A stretch of 64,000 nucleotides of DNA from contig NC_085867.1 of assembly GCF_034702125.1 (NCBI RefSeq), positions 38,996,596 to 39,060,595 on the forward strand, read 5' to 3'. Shown here piece by piece: positions 1 through 13,733 of the stretch. The position numbers were made by a program, and so were the translations under genes. Origin of the DNA: Engraulis encrasicolus. Its lineage: Eukaryota > Chordata > Actinopteri > Clupeiformes > Engraulidae. The notes under the pieces were generated by a model. It ran no database searches, was not told where the DNA came from, and saw only the letters and a program-made list of their open reading frames with translations. Position 1 is the stretch's first letter; each line of letters starts with the position of its first letter.

Positions 1-160
1 AAGCAAATGTTGCCATTTCTGTGCTCCTTGTGCTTGTGAGAGTGACACTGCAGAAAGTACAAGGAAGTATGGGGCAAAGTCGTAGATACGATTCCAAAAG
101 CCACCAGTCCAGATTTTTTTCTTTTCAACAACCAATTTAATTTCAGGCCTGAACAAAGTC

Positions 161-163
161 GTG

Positions 164-211
<48 letters not shown>

Positions 212-241
212 TGCGTGCGCTTCTGTGTGTGTGTGTGTGTG
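161..241 (+). repeat. (GT)n microsatellite in FECH intron 3
   Basis: GT dinucleotides with a few GC and TC interruptions, only about ten bases downstream of the FECH exon 3 donor on the minus strand, where they read as CA repeats. Confidence 0.95.
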
Positions 242-251
242 TTTTCCTTAC

Positions 252-610
252 TCTTGTGCAGGCAGCTGCATGAGGTCTCTGTCTGAGAAGAGGCGTAGCA
301 GGAAGTCATGCACATCATCCAGTTTCTCTGGGCCGCCCATGTTCATCATCAGGATTCCAGTCTTGGGCTTCCTGGAAAAACAATACAATACAATACAATA
401 CAATACAATACAATACAATACAATACAGTACGTGAAGGGGGCGTCCATAGTACCTTTGTCTTATTTGAGCATCACGCTTGGTGTGCAATCCCACAATGGT
501 TATACATGCATGTCATGCCTTGCACAGTATTTGTGGTTACTTTGCTCATTTGACTCCTTGCTAGTGTGTTGTGTTGGCAGAAAACAGGCGAAAGACGCGA
601 AAAATGATGA

Positions 611-670
<60 letters not shown>

Positions 671-3309
671 AAACAAGAAAGAAAACAAGAAAGAAAACAA
701 GAAAGAAAACAAGAAAAGAGTAGCAAACATGAGTTGAAAGCTAATCAGGAAAACTGTATTGGGGGAAAAAACGAAAACACTTTGTTTACTATTTTAGTAT
801 TTCAACGCCTTTTTCCTGTTCAGCTCGAGTGCAACTTTGTTTGCTTTTTCAACACAACACAACACAATACAATACCAAGGCAACAGATAAGCATAGCAAC
901 TACAAATACTTCAAAAGGCACAAGGAAACGACAGGGGGAGTGGCCATGGCCACAGTCACAAAATGCAGAGAAAAAAAATCATGATTATTATGTACTGTAC
1001 TGTGCACAGGGGTTCCAATAGAACTATTGATATGTTGGGTATTGGGGAACAATTACAAATAAATCATCTTGTGACTATGTGACTATGTTTTTTTTTCTTT
1101 CATTTTGACCCTTCTCATCTGCTTTCAAGCAAAAGAGATTGATTGCCTATTTGAGCTCAGAGCTTCTACTTTCAATTTAGTTGACATTCACTGCAGTTTG
1201 GCCATACACATTCTGCAGCCTTCAGGTCAAACAAGCACAGAGCACAAGATCAACGACTCAAGCCTCCTATCCTCGTCATGCTTGGCCTGGTTAGGCTACT
1301 ACTCAAACTCTCAAATACATTTAGGTTTATTTATGGTTTATTTGATAGGGACAGATGCAAAACATGTAGACTGTACAGCAACCCAACAGAAAGCATCACA
1401 GAATCTGTATAGCCATGGCCAATTTCCAATGCTTGTGCATAGAAGGCTTTTTTTCAAATCGTACATAAGAATTACGCCATCATACAACAGCTTTGTGACA
1501 ACCTTATGACCAAAAATGCATTGCACACAAAAGAAAGAAAGATTTGAAGCCATCTTTCTTGTTTCTTTCTGGTCAGACATGTGATTACCAAAGGGCATGG
1601 CAACAGGGAAATGTATTTATGAGGGGAGAGACAGTGCACACAACCCATTCATGCTTCCTCCTCATCCTACCTGTTCTCTTGGATGTCTGGGACTGTCTGC
1701 CGCACAAAGGCTGCCGCAGCTGCAGTTGACTGCCATCTAGTTATGCAGGGCCTAACGCTACTGCTGCCGCATTTAGCAACTGTCAACAGAAGAAAGACCA
1801 AACACAAAATGAGGGAGAAAAAACAAATCATACAAATATAGAACAAAGCATTCCCCAGTGGGGTAGTCTACATAGAACGCAGGCAGAGCTCTAAATTAAC
1901 ACCAGCCAACCGGCCAAATACTGGTGACATTTCAATTTGGCTGGTAGAGAAGACCAAGTTACTAGCCACTTTGACCCATTAGTGAGCGTGTGTTGGTCTA
2001 GTAAGATTAACATCTACTAGCCATTTTGGCTGGTGATGACAAAAGTTAATTTAGAGCCTTGAACGCAGGTGTATGCAGTATACCCACCTGAAAATGTCAC
2101 GGCTTTCAGTATATCCACCTAAACTTGATTGATTCAATATTTAGAAAAGCACAAATATACAGTATACCGACCATAAAAATGCTCAAATATACAGTATACC
2201 CACCACAAAAAGTAGACTACACCACTGGCATTTCCCCCATTTCAATTTTTACCCTAAGATTTTTACCCTATTTTACTAAATCTTCGAGGAAACAGAGTCA
2301 ATGCAGAATATTCTTTATAAATGATGGTATAAACGAGTATCGATGAGAGCAATGCACATGACTTTTCCACATGGATTTCTGTGTTCACTTGTTTTATCCA
2401 AAGGGCTTCACCTTGTGTAACACGGCAATGGCAAGTTCTCTGCGCTAGGGGGCGCGTTTCCATTACGCAAGTTTTACAGCATGCGTTGTGTAATTTCGTC
2501 GCTTTTTCACAAAGAATGGCCACAACTCCAATACACACTATTGAAATTAGGGTCCTTTCATAGAAAAGGTTGACCTGACCCTACGTCGGCCGTCTTCGGG
2601 GTCTGATTATACCTAGTGTCATTCAGTAGCACTAGAAGCCTGCTGACATGCCTTCATGAGTGGTGGCTAGCTAGTCAGCTGGTCCTGTATGTACACAATA
2701 CACATGCTCATTGTAAACATCCATTAATTTGTCATTACTGGGGAACATATCCCCTTAATAACCCTACTATTCAGCAGATCCCTGACATTGTCACGTGTTG
2801 AATCCCAACATGAATTGGTCACATCAATGGGTAGTTCTAGTTATGTTACAATTTGCTAAGTTCCTTGCTAGCAATGTAACCTTCAGTTTACCCAAACCCT
2901 CTGCCTAATGATATTCATCGGGATTCAGCCTATGGAGACATTACTCTTCAAACACCGTTCATAGACTCAATCGCATATGACCTTGCAACACAGAAATACT
3001 GGTTTATGGCGTAAAATCAAGGTAAGTGTAAATTATTGAGATGGTTACCCTTGCTAGCACTGGCTAAGTTACTCAACTTTATGAGGACTACTTCTGCAAA
3101 CTGAAACACAGGGGTTATCCATCTTAATTCCACAATTCCCATGTTCCCAAGGTAAGCAGTGGGTAACAATTACTTCGTATTGTCAAAAACTAATCGTATT
3201 AAGTCCAAGTGCAGACGTTTCTTGGCCATATTTTGCTAACACAGTTCTGGTTGTCATACTAGTTCTACTTACGAAAAAAAAGTCGATTCACTGCTCCCAA
3301 CGTCGTCAT
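252..3309 (-). CDS. FECH: Ferrochelatase, mitochondrial; 5' three coding exons (gene runs off the left edge)
   Basis: Ferrochelatase inserts Fe2+ into protoporphyrin IX, the last step of haem synthesis, on the matrix side of the inner mitochondrial membrane. Exon 3 (252-371) encodes [20 protein letters not shown] and continues to the LPAQ stretch, matching the start of the mature vertebrate enzyme. Its acceptor AG is at 373-372 and its donor GT at 251-250. I placed exon 2 at 1671-1779 (acceptor TTGACAG, donor GTAGGA) and coding exon 1 at 3273-3309 (donor GTAAGT). The phases fit exactly (37 + 109 + 120 nt), with no stop across the joins. Together they give an N-terminus of about 49 residues before KPKTG, rich in R, A and S and almost free of acidic residues, as expected of a mitochondrial presequence. 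The catalytic part and the C-terminal Fe-S ligands lie outside the window. Exon 3 is certain; exons 1 and 2 are inferred from frame and splice fit. Confidence 0.88.
380..427 (+). repeat. (ATACA)n pentanucleotide repeat
   Basis: About nine tandem ATACA units directly upstream (minus strand) of the FECH exon 3 acceptor, so they replace the usual polypyrimidine stretch with TGTAT repeats. Confidence 0.9.
605..716 (+). repeat. (GAAA)n microsatellite grading into a GAAAACAA-type repeat
   Basis: Purine-only GAAA units from about 609, followed by four copies of an octamer of the GAAAACAA type, in FECH intron 2. Open frames through it are low-complexity artefacts. Confidence 0.9.
1884..2061. mobile_element. 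hAT-like MITE in FECH intron 1
   Basis: A 178-bp element with inverted ends (CAGAGCTCTAAATTAAC on the left; the right end reads CAAGGCTCTAAATTAAC on the other strand) and a perfect 8-bp target duplication, AACGCAGG, at 1876-1883 and 2062-2069. The 8-bp duplication points to hAT transposition. It carries no coding capacity. A decayed relative is visible near 5940-6080. Confidence 0.85.
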
Positions 3310-4384
3310 GGCGAAAAGACAATGTCCTGTCACCTACAAAGTAAATACTTCGATTAAGACCTCAAAATACCATTTGTGCTGTAGTGAATTCCGTCAGACT
3401 GATATGCGAACTGTACGGCTCAGCCACGCTGACCTAATGTACCGGTGAGTTGCATGCTGACGTCTAGCTACAAATCCCGCCCACGAGAACAGCATCATCA
3501 GAGATCTTTTTGACAGCTGCACGAGGCTTCCCATCATAAACAGTCTGTGATGCTGACTACAAACTCTGAACAGTATCTGGGAGATTAAAGATAAGAAAGC
3601 ATAAAGTACAGACTTTCAAGTAGTCGGCGTCCTTTCTGTGAACATATTGCGGACAGTAGCCGAAACTAATGTAGTTATTGTATACAATACAAATAATACA
3701 AACATGAGACACTTAAGGAAATAAGGAAGACATACCCACAGTAAATTCCAAGAATTTAGCACGTGCCTCTCACAATTGTTTCTGCCCAAGAAAGTATTCA
3801 GTCAGTCAACCAACAGTCTTTGCTGTTGTTGTTTTTATACACTTTGCCCATTGTGTTTATAAAAACAAGGTGAAGTCAAGGTCCATATCAGGCTTTTCAT
3901 TACACTGTCATACAGCAATATATTATTATGGAATAAAATACAATATAGAATATACAGAATATCTTTTTATTTTTCATTATAACAATTTGGCCTACAACGA
4001 AATTGAGCATTCCTTGTTAATTGAAGCCATAAATAATTAAAATAAAAGGTTGGAAAAGTTAATGTGTTAAATATCCCATTGACACGATAAAAAAAATACC
4101 AAATCCTTTGACCCATTGGTAATTGGCCCTCCCATCTGCGCCCCTGGCTTCAGTGCCCAGTGCCAACACATGGTATTCAGAATTGCTATGATATTGCATT
4201 TTATATTATAGAGGCATTGTTGACAAAGGCAGTATCCAAAGAGGATGGAACAGTGTGCTCTATTAGTTGAATCTGCACAAGGAACACAAGGCATGTAGCA
4301 CAATGTGCTTCACCGTTTATGAAAGTACACTACTAAAACAGCAAATAAGGCATACTGTACATTGACAATAATGAGCAGACAAAT
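3310..4384. other. Intergenic spacer between FECH 5' end and NARS1 3' end
   Basis: Holds the presumed FECH promoter (about 3310-3500, relatively GC-rich just upstream of the first ATG). The rest is AT-rich sequence with no supported gene. Confidence 0.5.
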
Positions 4385-4402
4385 ACATGTAAATTGTACA
4401 CG

Positions 4403-4408
4403 TTTATT
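4403..4408 (-). terminator. NARS1 polyadenylation signal
   Basis: AATAAA on the minus strand, 306 bp past the NARS1 stop codon; cleavage is expected near 4380-4392. A (GT)n tract at 4506-4571 lies within the 3' UTR. Confidence 0.6.
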
Positions 4409-4504
4409 TAGTGATCGTGTAGATACATTGATGGCTCAGAATGTCCAGTCCCATCCTTTCCTCCCCCTCTAAAGTAACCAGAACAAGGATAACGATGCTG
4501 TCAG

Positions 4505-4505
<1 letters not shown>

Positions 4506-4571
<66 letters not shown>
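4506..4571 (+). repeat. (GT)n microsatellite in the NARS1 3' UTR
   Basis: About 33 GT units; the NARS1 transcript would read them as CA repeats. Confidence 0.95.
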
Positions 4572-4572
<1 letters not shown>

Positions 4573-4713
4573 CATTCAATAGCAGACAGGTAGAAGCTGT
4601 GTTGGTGCTCATGGAGAACATAGACTAGACAGAGTAGGTGTAGCAGGCGATGGTAGCATTGATTTCTCTGTGCTATTTGAGATCTTGTTATCATTTAATA
4701 TATCGACTTTCAT

Positions 4714-5268
4714 TCAAGGCCGACATCTCTGGATGAATCGGGGGTATAAGCAGACGTCGCGGATGTGGTGACGGTTCAGGAGCCAAGTGAGGAACCGCTC
4801 CAAGCCCAGACCGTAGCCGCCGTGAGGGCATGTTCCAAACTTCCTCTGGAAAACAAAATAGTTCACACACCATTATTACAGGAATTCCCAATACCATCTG
4901 CTCTACATAAGTTGAGTACAGTAACTACATATTTTGTCTAAATTGAGTTTGGACTGAAAGTGGTCTTCATGACAACTCCTTTATCCTGTAACAAAGTCAT
5001 ACATGTATATTCCCAATGTGTCCCGTTTTAGAGATATTCCTATGTCAAATATGCAGCAACTACAATATCCAACCCAATACCAAGGTTTTGAAGTAGTAAT
5101 GGGCAAATTAAGTTTTGTTGAAGCTTTGTTGAAGAACCATTTAGGCACATTGTTTCAAGTTGGGTTGGTACTTGCATTTTCAGCAACAGGGCCCTCTCCT
5201 GGTGAAAAGCCATGTTTGAAATTAAATGGGGCCAAATTTGATGGAACCATTGGAACTTTTGTGTTTGT

Positions 5269-5299
<31 letters not shown>

Positions 5300-8200
5300 G
5301 GATCCCCACACATCAGAACATTATATTGTCCTTGCTGTGTCTATAAATTATGATAATTTTTCAGACGACTTTGTCCTGGGTCCGACGTGTGACCTTTGGC
5401 CATCTGAACCATCCGGTGCCAAACTATTCTTTTCATGTTGGACTGGATTGAACTTTTCCTTTCTTTTGTGGTTTTTAATGGTTCACATTGCTGTCCTTCA
5501 TACCTGATCAGTATACCAGTAGTAGGGTGTTGGGTCGATGCCCTCCCTCTTGTAGCCTTCCAGCAACTCCTCAGAGTCCCAGATACGCATAGACCCTCCA
5601 ACGATCTCACCAACGTTGGGCATCAGCACGTCAACCTGGACAACACATGCAACCCACTGAGTTACCAAAGGCATTTTCTCAAAGAGCAAGTTGGCTACAG
5701 TATTTTGTGGCGGTTCATCTCTACAGGGAAATTCACTAATATGGGGGAATCAGTTCTATGCCACACATGTTTTTTTCATATGAGACTTACAGATTACATC
5801 AGAAGCAATATCAATGTTTTAACTTTGTAATAGAATACCACTAGTGTTGTAATTACATTTGTCAGAGTACTTCTACTTTATCCAACTCTGGTTGTGAGGT
5901 GTGTATTGACTGACTCTGTGAAGTACAGCCAGAAATCTAAAAAATCAGCTGGGCAGAAACAAAAAGACAACTTACTTGCCAATTTGACTGCATGGGGAGT
6001 GTGCGTTTGGTTAGTAAGATTAAACATCTACTTGCCGTATTGGCTGGTGATGAAAAAAGTTAATTTAGACTCCTGAGTACTGTTTAGTTAAAGTTGTGCA
6101 CTGACCGACTCTGTGAGGCGGCGGTCCTCTGGGCATCGCTGCATGTAGAAGGACTTGATCTCGGCAGGGAAGCGGCACAGCAGGATTGTCTCATTAATGG
6201 TGTCTGTCATCAGTCTCTCTGGTGCTTCAGGAATGTCCTGGGAGAGGAGAAAAAGTGTTATTACACGTACAATAATCCTGATTATTATATGGTGTGACGT
6301 CATCGGTCGAATGCTCCATTCATTTCAATGGGGCTCCCCAACGTTCGCACGTCTGATATTTGAGATAACGGACGGGTTGGTCTATATCAGACCGCTGTCA
6401 ATGGCAACAAGACTTTTCACTGCTAAAGCGAATGTTTCATATCACTCCACAGGGGGTCCGGTCTTTTGTCACTCTAATCAGCTGCTGTGATAGACAACAC
6501 CTGTTGTCTAGGCTACCTGTTGCCTAGCGGTGTCCCACAACGGCACTGTTTTGTTTTGCGCAGCAACAATCTTTTGACATGAAAAATTATAATAAACTTA
6601 ACATTAAATAAAGAAATGTCCCCGCCATGTGTGAATCATTTAAGTATATCCATATAATAAGCCGATTAACGTTCGGCGAGTCGGTCGCTTTGTGGAATAG
6701 CAGCACTTCAGAGAGAACAAGACCCCTCCGCTCCGTGTCGGGGTCTAAAGATTCTCTCTGTCGTGCTGCTATTCCACAGTAGCGACCTTCTCGACGAACG
6801 TTGCTTAATATATGCCTGCTATATCACTATACAACAAGCTTAATACATGCAACAGTCATGAGTAACCTCTGGATTGAGAAACTACAATCAACATATTCCA
6901 CATATTCCATAATTGGACAGGCAAAACAGGTCAGTAACATGTGGCAATGGATTGTAGTTTCTTAATACAGGTCACCCATCACTGCATGCATAAACAGTAT
7001 GTGACTAAAGGCAGGAGAGCGAGTACTGGTAATACGGTGTACATATGGATACCATTTCGCTGTGCATAAATTTAATCTGAATAATATTAACATGGCAACA
7101 TTTTGAGCCCTACCTCTCCAAATTCATAATAGGTTCCGTCATCTTTCTTGACGTCATGCTCCTTCAACCAAACAATGGCCTCCGAGTAGTTCATCCTCTT
7201 GAAAGGTCGCTTGGGGGGCTTGAAATCCTGTGGAAAAATAAAATTAATTAAAAATCACTGATGAGTACAATACCTCTAGTCTATACAACCCTTTCATGCC
7301 AGCTGATGTGGATTGACAAAGACCTTTCACTCACAATGCACATCAGACCATACATCATACAAAGATGAAAGCCTCACAGATCACTCCATACGCCTATATG
7401 AATCGACAAAGTTGCAGCTACCATATTTTATGAATGATAATTTGGAGAGAACTCCCTATTTGAAAGATTCACAGTGAGTGACAGTTATGAACAACATTAA
7501 CAGCACATGAAAAGCCAAAGAGTGCTTTTCATTTTTTTTTGCTTCAGCCATAAAGACGTAGGAATCCCCCACCAGACAAATCATTGAGCTGAGGCACATA
7601 ATACTAGCCGGCCTGAAAACAGCCCAGAGAGTAGGAGGGTCAAGGTTGTTCTTTTGGGCTGAGACATCAGGTGGTGAAACCACAACTAATGCCCATCAAT
7701 TCATTTGTAATTGTATAATTAATGTGCTGCAGTGAATATGCTTCTAATATAATCTACTAAAAAACAAAAGTATAATAGTGGCATTAGCTGTGGTTGCACC
7801 ACCCTGACATGTGCTACTCCTAAAAACGTCATTGACCCAGGAGTAGATGGAGCACGTACTGGGTTGACTTCGAGAAGCAGCTGTCCAGCCTCAGACTTGA
7901 GCACGCGGTCCACCACATCACACACCAGGTCCTCCAGCCGGGTCAACAGGTCCTCGAAGCTGATGAAGGGGCACTCCGCCTCAATATGGGTGTATCTGGA
8001 ACATGACCACAACATGTCGACATCTTAGTAAACATACTACATACATTTTCAAGCAAAGTCTGGGCTTGCTGGCTAACACAGATGTCATTGGTCAATTTCA
8101 TTGCTCCTCTGCGTCAAAAATGAACAAAAAGCGTAACAAAAGACAAAAACGTGACGTCATAACATTCTCATTTCAAATTTTTCATGTGCGAGGCATACTG

Positions 8201-11200
8201 TATGCTAGCACCCATAAATATCACCTCTAAACAGTTAGATGTAGTTTCCCAAGCCCAATAATTCTGCCTAACAAAGGCAAAGTGCAGTAACAACATATTC
8301 TGTCAAAATTGAGTTTAGACTGAAAATGGTCTTCATCCTTTATCTTGTGACAAAGCCTTATGGACCAAATGTGTCCCGTTTTAGAGATATTGCTATGTTC
8401 AACTTGCAGTACCTACAATGTCCAACCTAATACCAAGGCTTTGAAGGCATTTTTCTCAGTTCAATGTTACTGTACTTTGCCTTCGTAGGGCAGAATTGCA
8501 GATGGCATCGCAAAACGAAGCTTTTCAATTGAAGAGCAGCATCACTCACTCAGCCAAGTGACGGCGTGTGCGGGACTGCTCGGCGCGGTAAGACTGGGCG
8601 ATGCAGAAGGTGTCCCCCAGGGCGGGGATGCAGGTCTCCAGGTAGAGCTGGGAGGACTGGGTCAGGTAGGCCTCCTCACCAAAGTAGTTCAGACCAAACA
8701 AGGTGGAGCCTCCCTCCACCTGGGTCTGGACCAGGGTAGGCGGACTGATCTGCTCAGGTGGGAAAAAAAATGACACCAGAGAAACAACAGCATGGTTATT
8801 CACATGACGCGTTCAGATGCAAAGTCCCCTAAATGCTTTTAGTATAAATTTACTGAAAAATGTGTACAATTGATTAGTTTTTGTAACCATGCTACTAAGA
8901 ACTGGTTGTTACTACTTGTGACTCTTTTATCCCACCGCTGGTTACAGTTAAGTTATCGGTTACAGTTCCTTGAACAATATGAGACTTAGTGCATTGCTCA
9001 AGGGCACTTCAATCATAGATGAAAGTGTAGGAGACCACCACCATTATTTCTACTGCTACAAAGTATCTACAATCTTCTGATCCCAAGGCTTGTTCCCAAA
9101 CAATTAGGCAACAACAGAATGGTTATTAAAATGAAGAGTTCAAAGGCAAAATCCACTAAAATCAACTTTCTATGACCTATAAAATTAATGGGATTAATGT
9201 ATAAAATGATTTTGTTTGAACTTCATTGTTGCCATGCAATAAAGCACTGTCCATTTATGGAAAGTTACTGCTTGGGATTTTTTTTGTGTCAAATAGCGAT
9301 CGTGAAAGATATCAATTATATATAATATTAATAGTAGTAAATGTGTAATTAGTAGATGGCATTCTTATTTTCATTCAGCTTATTTACATCAGTAATGGGC
9401 ATTTAAAAAATTGGCTAAACAAGATTCTCATTATCTTTCATTTAAGAAGATTAATATAGTACATTTCAATGAATTGTAATGATTCACTAAAATGCCCATA
9501 AACTAGTTGGATGGAAAACCCTGTGATTGATAAGGATTCATCTTCAAAATAAGTTTAACGCAAATAAAGGTAGGCAATGGCCGGACACTTGAAACAGAGA
9601 AGAAATATACGTGCTCCATAAAAGTTCCTTCTCTGCGTTTATGATTATTCTTTCATCAATAAATCACAGCAAAGGAGCTTGTATGCTGTGTGGATACACC
9701 TTTTTTCATGCGTCCTTTTTTTTATCTGGCCCCTGTAATAATTGTAACTTTTTTTTTTTTTACAATGGCCAGACACTTGCCTCATAGTATCCATGGCTGA
9801 AGAAGTGGTCCCTGAAGCACTGTGTGACAGTGGACCGAACCCGCAGGATCTTGGAAACGTTCTCTCCGCGGATCATCATGTGCCGGTTGTTGAGCTGAAC
9901 GTCCACATCCGACTCCTCGTTCAGCAGGTTGTCAGCGCCCCCTGCTGGAGCAAGGCCGACTAGCTCCCAGAAGTCACAATGCAGCTCATGGCCTCCTGGA
10001 GCCTGTCAATAGAAAACAGAGTAGAGTAGAATAACTTTTATTAATCCCAATGGAAATTAAAATATAGAATAGCTTTCAGGGGTGTGAAAATAACTAATAA
10101 TATTTACCAAAGTAAATATAATTGAGTAGGTTTTAAGAGTAAGGGCCCAATTTGTAATTTTTAAGTAGTTTAGTATTGTACTTCACAAGTACAGAGTAAA
10201 AATTGATTGTCAGAGGAAAAATTAAATGTTGAAAATTAAAGGAAATTATGCAGGCTTCAGTGCAGAAATTTCATCATTTTGCATAACCCATCTTGGGTGA
10301 ATGTGTATTGCACAACTAGCCAGGGCCTGCCCAAAAAAAAATCATGACTCATCTTGCGAAACTTTAACCGCCCTCCATTTCACTTCGGAGGCAAATTACA
10401 GTAAATTCAAGTATTTTTAAGCTCGATTAGGCGTGTCACACTATCTCTGTCATTTCCTCCGCTGGAAGCCAAGTCAGTAAAGAATGGTTTGATTTTAACT
10501 TCAACTAGTGGTATACAGAGGTATTTAACAAAACCAAGCTTTGCTCACCCTCTGAGAAATCTGTTCATCATGGCAGCTTTGCTAGACAAATGCCCATAGA
10601 GCTTTGTATTTGCAACAAACAGGCTATTGGAAGATCGGTGGAGGGAGATTCTGGAAATGATCTTGGGCTGGACTCAAACCTGGGTCCCCAGCATAAGTGT
10701 GGTGCCTTAACCGTTTGAGCCATGGCCAATACCATGCTGAAGAGCATCATAACGGGACATCATAATCGGGACATGAATGTGCTGCCATCCACATTTTATG
10801 TCCACTTTTGCACACGTTAGCGCATCAGACATCATGCAGTGTAGTGTAGTGTGAAGTCAGACAAAGCTGAAAAATATTCATTCGAGCTCCGTTGGCCATC
10901 TGCCCCCTACACGATACCTCCAGTGTTGTGCATTGTGCTCTGATCGTTCTGAAGCAAGCACAGTGTGCCAAAGACTGAGCACTCACCCGTTTTTTTTTAT
11001 CCTTTGGATTTTTTCTTCTTTAAGTTATTTTTACTTCTTTTTATTCATTCATTCATTCATTGGCAATGACGTTTCGACCTCTCTGTCCTTTTTGTTCAGC
11101 ACCAGGGATTGTGCACAAGTAACTCTCTACAAGTCACTCACCTGCTTTCCCTCAGGAACAGGCTGTAGCGTCCCGTACAGAGCCACGGTGCTCTCAGTGG

Positions 11201-13649
11201 ACAACACCATCCCATTGTAGCACTGGCACTGTAGAAAGAGGCATTGAGCTGGTATTATGGATCACATGGCAAGAATTTGTACTGTGACGATAATGCTTGT
11301 TCCTCTCGCCGTTTTTAACGGTTCAAGTTATTTATAATACATTTTAAAGCTGCCGTCTTTAGGTTTTCCTGTTGGCAAGCATAAAGCCTCGATTCTGGGA
11401 TTTTGGAAGGTGTACAGTAACCTGGTTCTGACGCGATGGTTGTTAGCAACCATCTGGAACATTGTCAATCGCTTAGCTCTGGAAAGGCGTAGGTGTGTTC
11501 CAAACAGCTTGAACCTGATTGGAGAATTCACGTGGCTTTCTTTAATCACATACTACTTCAACCACTGACTTGAATATACCCCGCCCAACAACCCACCTCG
11601 CGATTCTGATTGGACAGGCTGTGAAATATCTGATTCCGTTCGGGCTCGTCTAAGATTTCCAGATCCGTGTGCGAGCTCACGAAGTTTGAGAGCGTGAGCG
11701 CCAGGCTAGGTATACAGTATATGAAGCCTCAGAACACCACTAAATCTTCAGTCACTAAATGCACATGATTACATATTTTAGCCGTACAATAAATAAGCAT
11801 TCAACTTCCTGTCCCGTCCTCCAAAATGCCAGCCAAGTGGTGTGATTGGGCAGCTACCCACACCCTCCAATCTGATTGGTTAAGCTAACCAAGGTAGCAC
11901 TGAAATTTTGAAAACAAAACCACAGGCTTTGGCGGGAGAAAGAGAGCTTATGTTTTTTATGATGGGCTATTTCATGTACTACTTTCTAATCCCATGACAG
12001 TTCAAGGTAATATGACTAAGAACAAGTTGACTTCCACTTTAATCATCTTACAGCAGTGTTTCCACCACTAGCCCTTCAAGATCAAGAGCAGCTGATCAGG
12101 CAATTTTGCAACAATTATCACAGTAGCAATACTTTTGAAAAAAATAGCTATTAGTTATCAAGAGCTTGTGACACTTTCATACCAGCTTGTCCGTAAGCAC
12201 AGACTGCAAGAAGCCAGTTCCATCTCTCAACACGATGAACAGCAAATTCTTTCCTGAAATACAAATTAAAGAGAAGTGCCGTTTTATCAATCGATATGCA
12301 ATGCATGTGTACAAACACAGAAAAAAAACATGTTACTAAAATGTACACATACCAAATGCAGTTTGTTACACAATTTCCCCCAGTCATAAAATAGGTGAAT
12401 GAAAAAAGGGGCATGAAAACAATCTTGCGACAAATGCTGTAATTACCTTGCCTACGCAGCCGGTGCACCCAGCCACACACCTTCACTCTCTGGCCTCGAA
12501 GTGGTTCCAAATGGCGGATTTTGGCCTAAAGGGACAAAACATTTTTTAGTCACGTCAGCAACTTTGTACATTTAGAGCTTGACTAGATCATTTGTAAACA
12601 TGTATTTTCAAACCTTACTTCAAATTAATATGAATTAACACTTAGGATTGAAGGCTTTTGGGGAATGCTGATGGCGTTGTGTGGCTTACCGTTGTAGGCT
12701 CCGGCAAACTGGGATCATTCTCGATCGTCACCTTCTTTGCGTCTTCTAGGTTTTTATCCCTCCTCGCAGCATCTTCTGCCTGGCAATGACAGACAACGAC
12801 ATTAGCATTTCACAAAATGTATTCACCAATGCACTGCTGATAGCAACAGAATTAATGGCCGGCCACAATGATTATGTTCATATACTCATTCTATTGCTCT
12901 CTCATATACACGGACAACATTTCAAGAGGGTTAGAAGGACCTTGGAGACAGAAGATGACTCTTTGTCTGCCGACAATCAACCCCCACCCAAAACCTGTTT
13001 CACTTCATGTTTTTACAAATACAACAGCTCAAGGGTATACCGTTACTGCTACAATTGTTTTTAGCGGGCCACTTTAAATTTGAAATTAGAATTGACATTA
13101 TACTTTGGCAGTTGTTTGGCTCTTGCCCGAACTGTGTAATTCTGTGCAGCTTCGTGAGCTCCACTACTAGGTCTGGGAGAGCACGCGTTGGCTTCGCCCT
13201 CAGAAGGCATGGCTTTATCCATCATTCTGCCCGTATTCTGTAACATCTGTCCTGTGACACCTCAATGCGAGTTGAAAAAGGTAGGTCTGCACACTGCCGA
13301 TAAGCTCCAAAAATAAACTTTGTTATTTAAAATGCAACGTTTCGATCACCCTGGATCTTCATCAGGCATGCCTTGCCTACGCAGACAAGTCTCATGCCTG
13401 CCTGATGAAGATCCAGGGGGATCGAAACGTTGCATTTTAAATAATAAAGTTTATTTTTGGAGCTTATCGCAGTGTGCAGACCTACCTTTTTCAACTATCT
13501 GATTATTTTGTCTGGCACCTGCAACAAGTGTTTTTGGATGTGCGCACCCTACCCAAAACTACCTCAATGCGAGTTGCCATTGATATTGAAGCAATAATGC
13601 TCCATGAATTTTCTGCCTCGAGACACAAAGGATTCCTGCAGTGTTCCAG

Positions 13650-13733
<84 letters not shown>

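Noticed and set aside
10655..10729. Functional tRNA gene
   Set aside because: It has A- and B-box-like motifs, but no full cloverleaf could be drawn and the same head recurs elsewhere as a SINE.
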